Shown: one piece after another, positions 1-8,546 of the stretch
How the letters are laid out: every line of letters starts with the position of its first letter
How positions within the stretch are numbered: position 1 is the first letter of the stretch
Assembly: GCF_030818575.1 (NCBI RefSeq)
Contig: NZ_JAUTAL010000001.1
Span: forward strand, 1,488,001 to 1,552,000
Direction: 5' to 3'
Source: Chryseobacterium camelliae
Lineage (GTDB): Bacteria > Bacteroidota > Bacteroidia > Flavobacteriales > Weeksellaceae
Length of the DNA: 64,000 nucleotides
The notes under the pieces: generated by a model
The model's database searches: none
Told to the model about the DNA's origin: nothing
The model's input: only the letters and a program-made list of their open reading frames with translations
Program-made: the position numbers and the translations under genes

Positions 1-1
1 G

Positions 2-160
2 ATCAGGGACCTTATCAATCCTGGAACGGCAGCATTCTCCGGTGATGATGTCATTGATTCCAACGGACTGGATCTGGCGAAAGAACCAAAAGACATTGTT
101 GCAGTAGCCGGCGGCTTCATAAAAACTCCTTTTACCTGGATAGAAAGAGGTATCATGTAA
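2..160 (+). CDS. C-terminal fragment of an unidentified protein, possibly a ferritin-like paralogue
   Basis: An open frame runs in from the left edge and stops with TAA at 158-160, giving 52 visible residues that end in WIERGIM. No start is visible. It lies 24 bases before a ferritin-like gene on the same strand, so the two are probably co-transcribed. In this group of bacteria two ferritin-like genes often stand in tandem, and that is the only reason for the suggested identity. The fragment itself holds no recognisable metal-binding motif. Confidence 0.5.
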   Translation: MRDLINPGTAAFSGDDVIDSNGLDLAKEPKDIVAVAGGFIKTPFTWIERGIM

Positions 161-184
161 TTAACCACCTTAAAAATCACTATT

Positions 185-1003
185 ATGAACATTCTTAAAT
201 TACTCGATAAGCTTTCTGACGATCAGTTTTTTTCTACAGAAGCTACCAGATTGCAAACCATAACAAAAATATCGTCATTCGGAAAGAAAGCAGCTGTCGC
301 TGCCGTTCCGCTAGGACTGGGAACTTTACTGTCTACCCCTGCAAAAGCAGCAGAGACTGAAACCACAGCCGCTTCTTCAACATTCCTGAAATCTGCACTT
401 ACAGATGCCCTTCAGCTGGCATTGGTACTGGAATACCTGGAAAATGAATATTACGCCATCGGACTTTCCACAGCCGGACTGATCCCAAATTCGGACAGAA
501 CGGTTTTCATGCAGATTTCCAAGCATGAATCTGCCCACGTTAATTTCCTGAAAAGCACATTGACATCCCTTGGTGTAACTCCGGGTGCCAAACCTACCTT
601 TGACTTTACGGCCAGTGGTAATTTTACACCTTTTACCAACTACAACCAGTTCCTGATTCTTGCACAGGCATTTGAAGATACTGGGGTAAGGGCCTACAAA
701 GGCCAGGCTGGAAACGTGATGTCCAACAAAACGGTCTTACAGGCTGCGTTGCAGATCCATTCTGTAGAGGCCAGGCATGCATCCCAGGTAAGAAGAATGA
801 GAGCCAACAAGGGCTGGATAGAACTTGCCAATGGAGGAAATATGCCTTCAGCAACCAACCCTGTGTACAGCGGTGAAGATAATACCAACCAGGCGGGTTA
901 CAATACCGCAGCAGCATTCGGAGCAGCAGCAGGTTCCGCTTCATTTGACGAAATACTCACTGGAAGTGACGCTCAGGCAATAGCATCTTTATTTATTGTC
1001 TGA
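185..1003 (+). CDS. Ferritin-like domain protein, probably exported
   Basis: This 272-residue protein has the ligand pattern of a four-helix ferritin-like (Ferritin_2 type) bundle: Glu in LEYLENEYY (residues 82-90), ESAH (E115, H118), E164 in AFEDTG, and EARH (E195, H198). The roughly 31-residue spacing inside each helix pair fits a diiron site. A hydrophobic Ala-rich stretch at about residues 36-55, ending near TPAKAAET, looks like an export signal preceded by an unusually long N-terminus. It may bind iron or protect against oxidants in the periplasm; the real reaction is unknown. A strong terminator follows directly. Confidence 0.85.
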   Translation: MNILKLLDKLSDDQFFSTEATRLQTITKISSFGKKAAVAAVPLGLGTLLSTPAKAAETETTAASSTFLKSALTDALQLALVLEYLENEYYAIGLSTAGLIPNSDRTVFMQISKHESAHVNFLKSTLTSLGVTPGAKPTFDFTASGNFTPFTNYNQFLILAQAFEDTGVRAYKGQAGNVMSNKTVLQAALQIHSVEARHASQVRRMRANKGWIELANGGNMPSATNPVYSGEDNTNQAGYNTAAAFGAAAGSASFDEILTGSDAQAIASLFIV

Positions 1004-1026
1004 TACTTTCATAATATTTAGGTGTG

Positions 1027-1058
1027 ATCCTTTCCCGGTGTCCGGGGAAGGATTTTTA
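1027..1058 (+). terminator. Rho-independent terminator after the ferritin-like gene
   Basis: A 12-bp stem (ATCCTTTCCCGG pairing with CCGGGGAAGGAT, one G-U pair) closes a TGT loop and is followed by TTTTTATT. It lies 23 bases past the stop codon and separates the ferritin-like gene from the CLC gene. Confidence 0.85.
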
Positions 1059-1146
1059 TTCTGTGCATCAGTGATATTTGTAACGGTATGATAATATTCC
1101 TTACATTTACTGATTATAACAATTCGGTTACCCTAATTCTACGCAG

Positions 1147-2991
1147 GTGAATATTCATAACAGGAAGAAATATCTGAGCTTTCTTAAATTTAAAAGAGAT
1201 TTTCAAAAGTACGGACTGGAAAAGGCACGCAGTTATGAGCTTGTGCTGCACTGGCTGAGCAACCGGCTAAGCAGGAATCAGTTCCTGATCCTATCGGGGA
1301 TCATTGTGGGATGTACTGCAGGACTTGCGGGCGTCCTGCTGAAAACGCTTGTTCATGATATCCATTATTTTATCGTTAATAAAGTACACTTTGAATATCA
1401 AATCCTGTTCTATATTGTCTTTCCTTTCCTTGGGATCGTACTCACCACAATGGTGGTGCTTACCCTGTTCAAAGGACAGGATAAGAAAGGCATCGGCGCG
1501 ATCCTCTATGAGATTGCGCAGAATTCAAGCATTGTATCTTCGGTAAAAATGTATTCACAGATCGTACAGAGTGCCATAACAGTAGGGCTCGGTGGATCTG
1601 CCGGACTGGAAAGTCCGATTGCAGTTACGGGAGCTGCCATAGGTTCCAATTATGCACAAACTTACCGGCTAAGCTATAAAGAACGGACACTTCTGCTCGC
1701 AGCAGGTGCTACTGCGGGAATCGCTTCGGCATTCAATGCACCCATTGCAGGAATTATGTTCGCTTTTGAGATCCTGCTAACCGGTGTTGTTTTCACGGAT
1801 TTCATTCCCCTGGTCGTTGCAGCAGTCTGCGGAAGCCTTTTATCAAGGATCCTTTTGCAGGAAGATATTCTTTTCAGGTTTTATACCCGCGAAGCTTTTA
1901 ATTATAAAAATGTTCCGTATTATCTTATCCTGGGTATAGTTACCGGGCTTTATGCTCGCTATTTCGTAATCATCTCCCAAAGGGTCGAGCATTTTATGAA
2001 GGGATTGAATATGTCACGCCTCCGTAAAGCAATGGTAGGCGGTGCCATCCTTTCACTGCTTTGCGTGCTTTTTCCGCCACTTTTTGGGGAAGGATATGAA
2101 ACGGTCAAGGATTTTACCAACGGCGATACGATTTCCATCATTGAAAACAGCCTGTTCAAGTATTTCGACATTACGGACTGGACCGTCATTATGTTCCTGC
2201 TGATGATCGTACTCCTGAAAGCTTTTGCCACATCAATCACCATTTTCAGCGGCGGAAACGGGGGGAATTTTGCACCCTCCTTATTTGCCGGAGGCACGGT
2301 AGGTTTCTTGTTTGCCGTGATCTGCCGTAAGATAGGGTTTGAGGAAGTTCCGGTAACCAATCTCATCCTTGTAGGCATGGCCGGTGCGATGAGCGGTGTA
2401 TTGTATGCTCCGCTAACCGCTATTTTCCTGATTGCAGAGTCCAGCTCAGGGTATGATCTTTTTATCCCTCTCATGATTGTTTCCGTTATCTCCTATCTGA
2501 TTGCCAGATGGTTCTCTCCTATCTCTCCGGAACTGAAATCTCTGGCCGACCAGGGAAAAATATTTACTAACGAGCATGATAAAAACCTACTGTTCTCACT
2601 TAGGACAGAGGATTTCATTGACTATCATTCCCAGACCGTACCGGAAAATATATCCGTACCAGAATTGTTTGTACAGCTTAAAGAAGGAGACCGTAATATT
2701 TTTGCGGTCGTTGATGAAAATCGTGTTTTAAAAGGCATCTTCAGCATTGATGATATCCGTCCGTATTTATTTGGAAACAGCGATCTTTTGAAAAACATCA
2801 GTCAGATCATGAGGGCTCCGGCTGCGCTGATAAGCCCGGAAAGCAAGCCGCTGGAAATATTACAGGTATTTGATACTACAGGAGCATGGAACCTTCCTGT
2901 AGTAGACAGCAACAATGTATTTATAGGATTTATCTCCAAATCATCAATCCTGATGAGTTACAGGCAGCTTTTGAAAGAATATTCTAACTGA
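1147..2991 (+). CDS. CLC-family chloride channel/transporter with C-terminal CBS domains
   Basis: This 614-residue membrane protein starts at GTG. The CLC core spans roughly residues 45-460. GLESP (E155) corresponds to the GREGP loop with the gating glutamate, and GGNFAP to the GxFxP anion-site loop. After FAFE (E208) comes Ile209, where CLC-ec1 has its internal proton glutamate E203, so proton coupling by the classical route is doubtful. The C-terminal region of about 130 residues looks like a pair of CBS domains (for example VVDENRVLKGIFSIDDI), which usually bind nucleotides. The gene converges on and overlaps the next gene by 8 bases, with no terminator between them. Confidence 0.93.
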   Translation: MNIHNRKKYLSFLKFKRDFQKYGLEKARSYELVLHWLSNRLSRNQFLILSGIIVGCTAGLAGVLLKTLVHDIHYFIVNKVHFEYQILFYIVFPFLGIVLTTMVVLTLFKGQDKKGIGAILYEIAQNSSIVSSVKMYSQIVQSAITVGLGGSAGLESPIAVTGAAIGSNYAQTYRLSYKERTLLLAAGATAGIASAFNAPIAGIMFAFEILLTGVVFTDFIPLVVAAVCGSLLSRILLQEDILFRFYTREAFNYKNVPYYLILGIVTGLYARYFVIISQRVEHFMKGLNMSRLRKAMVGGAILSLLCVLFPPLFGEGYETVKDFTNGDTISIIENSLFKYFDITDWTVIMFLLMIVLLKAFATSITIFSGGNGGNFAPSLFAGGTVGFLFAVICRKIGFEEVPVTNLILVGMAGAMSGVLYAPLTAIFLIAESSSGYDLFIPLMIVSVISYLIARWFSPISPELKSLADQGKIFTNEHDKNLLFSLRTEDFIDYHSQTVPENISVPELFVQLKEGDRNIFAVVDENRVLKGIFSIDDIRPYLFGNSDLLKNISQIMRAPAALISPESKPLEILQVFDTTGAWNLPVVDSNNVFIGFISKSSILMSYRQLLKEYSN

Positions 2992-3691
2992 TCCTCTTTT
3001 TGTTGCTGGACTGTACCCACTCATCTTTTCCGCATTTTCCGCATTGGATTTCGTCTCCTGCAGTCTTAAGCTCTGTATTGCCGCAAAATATGCAGGAATA
3101 ATGCCCTTCTGACGGAACACGTGTATACGGATGATCCAGTGAATCTGGCATAATAGGAAGACCATATTTTGTTTCCTCAGGATCATAAAAAAAGATGCTG
3201 ATTTCACCAGAAATCTCTACAATAGCTTCTTCCACCTGTCCCAGGTGGGAAATATTATTGATTCTTAATTCAGCAAAAAATTCGTCAATACCAAAGTTTT
3301 CCTTCCTGAAATCCCCGATGGAAAACTCTCCATTTTTGATCAGGCACATTGGTTTACCTTCCACTACTTTTTCAAAATTCTTGCTTTTAGCAATAAAAAA
3401 GGTAATGACGCTGTATAAAAAGATGATCACCACAAAAACGACCAGGGATGAAACAATTCCTACTTCTTTGTAGAACATGGGATCGCCTGCGGCAGAGCCG
3501 AGGCCGATGATGACCACCAGCTCAAAAACTGACAGCTGCTTTACCCCTCTTTTCCCCAGCAACCTCAATCCAAAGATAATCGCGAGAAACATGATGACGG
3601 TACGCAATACGATTTCAATCAGGAAAGGCCAGTCCTCCTGTCCGAGTAAAAGCTCTTTTAAGTTGAGCTGCAGAAGAAGTAATGATTGCAT
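2984..3691 (-). CDS. DUF421 (YetF-type) membrane protein with C-terminal zinc ribbon
   Basis: About 235 residues from the Met at 3691; an in-frame Met at 3727 would add 12. Three predicted membrane helices enclose the family signature GLRLLGKRGVKQLSVFELV, followed by a soluble DUF421 domain with GKPMCLIKNG. Past the usual end of the family the protein carries CIFCGN and CGKCGK (C-x2-C-x13-C-x2-C), a zinc ribbon. DUF421 proteins are membrane proteins of unsettled function linked to stress and spore physiology in Bacillus. The zinc ribbon suggests a metal-binding or redox-sensing add-on, which is inference. Confidence 0.85.
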   Translation of the reverse strand: MQSLLLLQLNLKELLLGQEDWPFLIEIVLRTVIMFLAIIFGLRLLGKRGVKQLSVFELVVIIGLGSAAGDPMFYKEVGIVSSLVVFVVIIFLYSVITFFIAKSKNFEKVVEGKPMCLIKNGEFSIGDFRKENFGIDEFFAELRINNISHLGQVEEAIVEISGEISIFFYDPEETKYGLPIMPDSLDHPYTRVPSEGHYSCIFCGNTELKTAGDEIQCGKCGKDEWVQSSNKKRIS

Positions 3692-3770
3692 AAAGATTTT
3701 AAGACAGAAGTTCAAAAAATACGCCAATCAATAGCCTTTTTCAAGGCATTTCATTGTATTATTGCTTTGT

Positions 3771-5048
3771 TTAACCACCCTGGAACAGGTCAAGCACTTC
3801 AAGGATATTCCGATATAAAAATTCCAGTTTGTCCTCAGTAATGCAATACGGAGGTACCAGATACATGATATTTCCCAGCGGACGCATGATAATGCCTCTT
3901 ACCAGAAATGCTTCATAAATCTTTTGCCTGTCATTACTGAAATAAGAAGCCGCCTGGCCGGATGCGAGGTTCCATGCTAAAACAGTACCGGTCTGCCTCA
4001 CTTCTTCAGCAAGCGGATGGCTTTTCAGCACCTCTGCAAACCGGGCATGTTTCTCTGTAATCATCCTGATTTGCCTTTGTGTTTCTTCCAGCAGCAACAG
4101 CTCCATGCTTGCCAGCGCAGCGGTACAGGCCAAAGGATTGGCAGTAAATGAATGGCCGTGAAATAAGGTCCTGTGCTGGTCTTCCGAAAGGAAAGCATTA
4201 AAGATGTCTTCTGAGCAGCTGGTGATCCCCATCGGCATCGTGCCACCGGTAAGACCTTTTGAAAAACACATGATGTCAGGTTTTTCCGTAAGGTAATCTG
4301 CTGCGAAGAGCTTTCCCGTTCTTCCAAAACCTGTAAATACTTCATCCTGGATCAGAAGTATTCCATGCATCCTGCAGCATTTCATCAGCTGTGAAAGTTC
4401 TTCAGGATTGTGCATAAGCATTCCGGCAGCTCCCTGCACTAAAGGTTCATAAATCAGGCATATGGTATCATTAGCCATAGATTCAATCTGCGATAGGATA
4501 TCCTTCATATTTCCGGGATTAGGCGGGTCTATAAATACCACTTCAAACAACATCTCCCCGAAAGGTTCTGTCCAGGTACTCCTGCCGCTTACGGACATCG
4601 CTCCAAAGGTGTCCCCGTGATAAGCATTCCGGAATGCCATGATTTTTTTCTTCCTGCTGCCCGAATTAAATGCATACTGGATGCACATTTTAAGGGCAAC
4701 CTCAACGGCAGTCGATCCATTATCCGAATAGAAGGCTTTTTTCTGATTTCCGGGCAGAAGAGCAAGCAGGTTTTCCGCCAGTTTCACGGCCGGTTCATGG
4801 GTAAAGCCGGCAAAGATGACCTGTTCAAGCGTATGCAGTTGTTCAGATACCCTTTGGGCAATGTACGGGTGCGCGTGGCCATGCAGAGTAACCCACCATG
4901 ATGATACGGCATCTATGTATTTTCTTCCGTCTTCGTCATACAGGTAAACTCCTTTTCCTCTGGTAATGGGAATGCTTTTTCCGGCTGTTTTCATTTGCGT
5001 ATACGGATGCCAGATCACGGCAGTGTCTCGTTGTTGTAAATTGAGCAT
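3771..5048 (-). CDS. bioA: Adenosylmethionine-8-amino-7-oxononanoate aminotransferase
   Basis: BioA (425 residues) converts 7-keto-8-aminopelargonate (KAPA) to 7,8-diaminopelargonate with S-adenosylmethionine as amino donor. It is a fold-type I PLP enzyme. Visible marks are WHPYTQM near the N-terminus, the SDNGSTAVEVALKM phosphate-binding segment, D235 in IQDEVFTGFGRTG, and the PLP lysine K264 in CFSKGLTGG. Length is normal. It is the last gene of the biotin operon and is separated from bioB by 106 bases that include an AT-rich repeat, so it may also have its own promoter. Confidence 0.96.
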   Translation of the reverse strand: MLNLQQRDTAVIWHPYTQMKTAGKSIPITRGKGVYLYDEDGRKYIDAVSSWWVTLHGHAHPYIAQRVSEQLHTLEQVIFAGFTHEPAVKLAENLLALLPGNQKKAFYSDNGSTAVEVALKMCIQYAFNSGSRKKKIMAFRNAYHGDTFGAMSVSGRSTWTEPFGEMLFEVVFIDPPNPGNMKDILSQIESMANDTICLIYEPLVQGAAGMLMHNPEELSQLMKCCRMHGILLIQDEVFTGFGRTGKLFAADYLTEKPDIMCFSKGLTGGTMPMGITSCSEDIFNAFLSEDQHRTLFHGHSFTANPLACTAALASMELLLLEETQRQIRMITEKHARFAEVLKSHPLAEEVRQTGTVLAWNLASGQAASYFSNDRQKIYEAFLVRGIIMRPLGNIMYLVPPYCITEDKLEFLYRNILEVLDLFQGG

Positions 5049-5057
5049 GGATGGCTA

Positions 5058-5097
5058 ATGATAAATGATGATTGATGATTGATGATCGATGAGTAAT
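5058..5097. repeat. Short GATGATT-type simple repeat between bioB and bioA
   Basis: Tandem copies of a TGATGAT(T/C) unit, partly degenerate, sit directly upstream of the bioA start. They do not continue any reading frame of either neighbour. Confidence 0.6.
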
Positions 5098-5154
5098 GGG
5101 TAATAAATAGATGATATGATTTTGAAATCAGAATCCAAAATTTATAATCTAAAA

Positions 5155-6153
5155 TTAATCAACTCTTACCTCTTCCCGCTTTCCCATCGGTTTCAGGCCC
5201 AGCGTATTGAGCAGTTGCATGTCTTCCGAAACTCCGGGATTCGGGGTAACCAGAAGGGTTTCTCTTTCACCTGTAAATATGGAGTTGGCTCCTGCCATGA
5301 AACACCAGGCCTGCTCAAATTCGGTCATCTCGATCCTTCCGGCACTAAGCCTCACCATTGATGACGGCATAACAATGCGTGCAGTAGCAATCATACGCAC
5401 CATTTCCCAGGTATCCACTTTAGGATTTTCTTCCAATGGTGTTCCTGCTACCCTTGCCAGGGCATTAATCGGGACAGATTCCGGATGTTTTGGCATGTTG
5501 GCCAGTGTCAGCAGCATGGAAATACGGTCGGCATGAGTTTCCCCCAGTCCTATAATCCCGCCTGAGCAGACTGTAATACCCGCTTTCCGTACATTATTGA
5601 TGGTATTGATCCTGTTATCAAAAGTTCGGGTAGAAATGATCTCTTCATAATATTGTTCTGAAGTGTCCAGGTTATGGTTATAGGCGTATAATCCCGCCTC
5701 CTGAAGCCTCACTGCCTGCTCTTCCGTGAGCATGCCTAATGTACAGCATACTTCCAGACCCAGGTCATTCACCCCTTTCACCATATCTATAACCCGGTCG
5801 AAATCTCTGTTGTTGCGCACTTCCCGCCAGGCAGCCGCCATACAGAAGCGTGATGAACCGCTGTCTTTTGCTTTTCTGGCATGTTCTAAAACGCTTTCAA
5901 TAGAAAGCAGTGCCTGGACTTTGATATTGGTATGGTATCTTGCAGCCTGTCCGCAGTAGGAGCAGTCTTCAGGACATCCGCCGGTTTTGATGGACAGCAA
6001 GGTAGACATCTGTATTTCTTCAGGATTATGCCATTCCCTGTGTACTGTAGCAGCGCGGTAAACCAGCTGTAGTAGCGGTGAGTGGTAAATTTCCTCTATT
6101 TCTTGTTTGGTCCAGTCGTTTCTTAATGATGGTTTAGTATTCATAATTTTCAA
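5155..6153 (-). CDS. bioB: Biotin synthase (radical SAM)
   Basis: BioB (332 residues) inserts sulfur into dethiobiotin. The radical SAM cysteines are C60, C64 and C67 in [10 protein letters not shown], the exact BioB form of CX3CX2C. The downstream segments [12 protein letters not shown] and [12 protein letters not shown] are also typical and carry residues of the [2Fe-2S] sulfur-donor site. The start may be the Met at 6153 or the one at 6144; either overlaps the end of bioD (stop at 6134), implying translational coupling. Confidence 0.97.
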   Translation of the reverse strand: MKIMNTKPSLRNDWTKQEIEEIYHSPLLQLVYRAATVHREWHNPEEIQMSTLLSIKTGGCPEDCSYCGQAARYHTNIKVQALLSIESVLEHARKAKDSGSSRFCMAAAWREVRNNRDFDRVIDMVKGVNDLGLEVCCTLGMLTEEQAVRLQEAGLYAYNHNLDTSEQYYEEIISTRTFDNRINTINNVRKAGITVCSGGIIGLGETHADRISMLLTLANMPKHPESVPINALARVAGTPLEENPKVDTWEMVRMIATARIVMPSSMVRLSAGRIEMTEFEQAWCFMAGANSIFTGERETLLVTPNPGVSEDMQLLNTLGLKPMGKREEVRVD

Positions 6154-6754
6154 TAATTATTTTTTTTGCAGTATTATTAATAGATTCTCTGTCCGGATTT
6201 TCCATATCCGGGATTCTTATTATGCTCGTCTCCTTGGCAGTGTGATGAAGAATGATCCGTTCTGTATCGGGAGGGAAAGATCCGTTGAGAATCAGATGTT
6301 TTATGGGGATCTGGCATTGTGCTAAGGCCGCCATAGACAACAGCGTATGATTGATACAGCCCAGATAATTTCTGATGACCAGTGCTACCGGAATATTCAG
6401 TTCTGCGATAAGATCAATCATCAGGGCATCGTCAGAAAGCGGTACCATGAGCCCACCGGCCCCCTCTATGACCAGGGGATGTGAAGTTTCCGGAAGCCTG
6501 AAATCACTCAGGCGGATGCTCAGTCCTTCTTCCGCTGCAGACTGATGCGGAGATGCTGCCCGTTGTAAGCGGTATGTTTCAGGATGGAGGATCACATCCT
6601 CTCCTGCCCATTCTCTGATTTTCATGCTGTCGGTGTAATGGAGGTCCCCGGATTGTACGGGTTTCCAGTAATCTGCCTTATAATAAGCCGTAAGAATCGC
6701 AGAGCAGACGGTTTTGCCTACTTCTGTACCGATTCCAGTGATAAAAATTTCCAT
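6134..6754 (-). CDS. bioD: Dethiobiotin synthetase
   Basis: This 206-residue ATP-dependent carboxylase closes the ureido ring of dethiobiotin. The N-terminal GIGTEVGKT (residues 7-15) is the BioD version of the P-loop, followed by YWKPVQSG and the [12 protein letters not shown] segment that lines the active site. It lies 9 bases after bioF and overlaps bioB, inside the biotin operon. Confidence 0.96.
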   Translation of the reverse strand: MEIFITGIGTEVGKTVCSAILTAYYKADYWKPVQSGDLHYTDSMKIREWAGEDVILHPETYRLQRAASPHQSAAEEGLSIRLSDFRLPETSHPLVIEGAGGLMVPLSDDALMIDLIAELNIPVALVIRNYLGCINHTLLSMAALAQCQIPIKHLILNGSFPPDTERIILHHTAKETSIIRIPDMENPDRESINNTAKKIIIENYEY

Positions 6755-6763
6755 ATTTTTTTG

Positions 6764-7864
6764 TTATGCTGATTCCCGTATTATTTCGCAAAGCCTGATG
6801 ATTTCTGCTTCTGTGTTAAAGCTGTGCAGGCATATCCTGAGCCTTTCCGTGCCTTCTTTAACCGAAGGGCTGTACACAGCATACGTCAGGAACCCTAAAT
6901 CAGCCAGATGTTTTTGTAATGATTTCAGTCGTTCTATATCCGGAATAATGACAGCCTGTACCGGACTGTCAGCCGCAGACGGCGTTACCAATCCCTGCTG
7001 CCTGAATACCCTGATGTTGTCTTTCAACGCCTGCTGAATATGCCTATTCTCTGAAAAAAAATTGTAAGCGGCTTTAATGCTCACCCACTGTACATCCGGG
7101 GATGAAGTAGTATAGATCAGCGGTGAAGCGAAATTGATCAGATAATTCCTGATAAGATCGGTACTTAACACGGCGGCTCCATGCATTCCTAAAGCTTTTC
7201 CGTACGTAATAACAACTGCTGCGACTTTGTCCTGTAACCCGTATTGTCCTACCAATCCATGCCCGAATACCCCGAAAGCATGCGCTTCATCCACAATCAG
7301 GCCGGCTCCGTAATTTTCCGCAAGGGCTGCTATCTGTTCTAAGGGTGCAAGATCTCCTTCCATTGAATATAAACTCTCAACTGCAATGAGGCAATTACCC
7401 GGCTTTTGCTCTAATATTTGCTCTAAATGACCGGTATCATTATGTCTGAATCTGATCTTTTTTGCAAAGGAAAGCCTGGAGCCGTCATGGACCGAACGGT
7501 GAATCTGTTCATCCGCGATGATGATATCATGCCTGCCCGGCAGAGAAGAGTACAGCGCCAGGTTAGCCTGGTATCCGGAAGAAAACAGCAAAGCGGATGA
7601 AAAGCCATGTTGCCGGGCAATATACTTTTCAGTTTCGGTGAGGTAAGCTGTATTTCCACTGATCAGCCTTGACCCCGTACTTCCTGACAGGCATTCAGGA
7701 TGTTGTGAGATTTCCATCAGGATGAGCTCTCGCAGATCTTTGCTGCGTGCGAAACCAAGGTAATCATTGGAATAAAAATCAATGCCCTCAGCTTTAGGAT
7801 TAAGCGTCCTGAATGTACCGTTTTCAATTCTTTTACCAAGTTCTTTCTGCCAACGTTTAAGCAT
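6764..7864 (-). CDS. bioF: 8-Amino-7-oxononanoate synthase
   Basis: BioF (366 residues) condenses a pimeloyl thioester with L-alanine to give KAPA. It is an alpha-oxoamine synthase: the PLP lysine is K223 in TYGKALGMHG, and VDEAHAFGVFG holds the cofactor aspartate (D192). The N-terminal DFYSNDYLGFAR is typical. It is somewhat short for the family, close to other Bacteroidetes forms. Its start overlaps the preceding diiron-type gene by 8 bases. It resembles the oxoamine synthase at 55056 in fold but differs in substrate context. Confidence 0.94.
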   Translation of the reverse strand: MLKRWQKELGKRIENGTFRTLNPKAEGIDFYSNDYLGFARSKDLRELILMEISQHPECLSGSTGSRLISGNTAYLTETEKYIARQHGFSSALLFSSGYQANLALYSSLPGRHDIIIADEQIHRSVHDGSRLSFAKKIRFRHNDTGHLEQILEQKPGNCLIAVESLYSMEGDLAPLEQIAALAENYGAGLIVDEAHAFGVFGHGLVGQYGLQDKVAAVVITYGKALGMHGAAVLSTDLIRNYLINFASPLIYTTSSPDVQWVSIKAAYNFFSENRHIQQALKDNIRVFRQQGLVTPSAADSPVQAVIIPDIERLKSLQKHLADLGFLTYAVYSPSVKEGTERLRICLHSFNTEAEIIRLCEIIRESA

Positions 7865-8480
7865 AATGATGATCAGTGATTTCCTGGCCGATGGAATTCA
7901 GCCATTCACGGTGCAGTTCTTCTTCTATTTTTACGATGCAATCAGCATGGTCTTTCCAATCAGCAGAGAATCCACAAAGCTGGCTGATCATTTCTTCCAG
8001 ATGGCCCTCTTCTTCCAGTATGATGGATTTTACCATGATTCTCGAATTATTTTCAGTAAGGATTTGCTGATAGACCGGATAGAGCTGGTCTGCCCGGACT
8101 TCTATAGCATACGTGACAAAAAGGTAGGCAGCATATCGTAATTCATCGGGATTAAGCTTGAAATGATGAAGAAGATAACGGCAGGCCCTTATATCAAGAG
8201 CATGGAGATAGTGCCTGGTGGCTGTAGCCGCAAGCAGTTCATGGCTTTTGTAGGTCATGCACAGTTCAGCATTAAGTTTACCGATCTGCTTTTTGAGGTA
8301 ATAGGCATGCCGGTGTTCTTCTGCGGCATGTTTCAGCTGGATGAGGCTTACTTCGGAAACATGTTCACAGGCCGAAATTTTTCTGGCACCTGCATTTTCC
8401 ATAAAAGAAAGGGTATTGAGCCATCGTGCATGAATAGTATGGTCAGAAACTATTTTCTCTAACAGGCTATGTAAATCCAT
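7857..8480 (-). CDS. Uncharacterised ferritin-like (diiron-type) protein, first gene of the biotin operon
   Basis: This 207-residue protein matches no named biotin enzyme. It is soluble, largely helical, and carries E28, E55xxH58 (in AEEHRH), E127 (in AIEVRAD) and E157xxH160 (in LEEEGH). Spacings of 27 and 30 residues inside each pair are those of a ferritin-like diiron four-helix bundle. There is no signal peptide. It is the promoter-proximal gene of the biotin operon and overlaps bioF by 8 bases. Known routes to the pimeloyl chain (BioC-BioH, BioI, BioW) are not encoded nearby. A role in making or releasing the pimeloyl precursor, for instance oxidative chain cleavage, is conceivable but is inference. 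It could also be an accessory or detoxifying protein. Confidence 0.8.
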   Translation of the reverse strand: MDLHSLLEKIVSDHTIHARWLNTLSFMENAGARKISACEHVSEVSLIQLKHAAEEHRHAYYLKKQIGKLNAELCMTYKSHELLAATATRHYLHALDIRACRYLLHHFKLNPDELRYAAYLFVTYAIEVRADQLYPVYQQILTENNSRIMVKSIILEEEGHLEEMISQLCGFSADWKDHADCIVKIEEELHREWLNSIGQEITDHHYA

Positions 8481-8498
8481 AGTTTTTTATTTTGTTTT

Positions 8499-8527
8499 CA
8501 AAAGTAGTATATTGCCGGATGGTTCAA
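8499..8527 (-). promoter_or_regulatory. Probable promoter of the biotin operon
   Basis: On the minus strand TACTTTTG (8506-8499) fits the Bacteroidetes -7 element TAnnTTTG, and TTG (8527-8525) lies 18 bases upstream as a -33 element. The expected transcript start is only about 10 bases before the ATG at 8480. The 66-base gap is shared with the divergent MocR gene, so a regulator bound here could act both ways. Confidence 0.6.
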
Positions 8528-8546
8528 CAGTGCCAGTTTTAACATT

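Noticed and set aside
1959..2474. 171-codon open frame antisense to the CLC gene
   Set aside because: It lies wholly inside a well-supported gene and its sequence has no family features.
3734..3747. GCCTT-TTTC-AAGGC hairpin after bioA
   Set aside because: Only a 5-bp stem with no clear U run in the minus direction.
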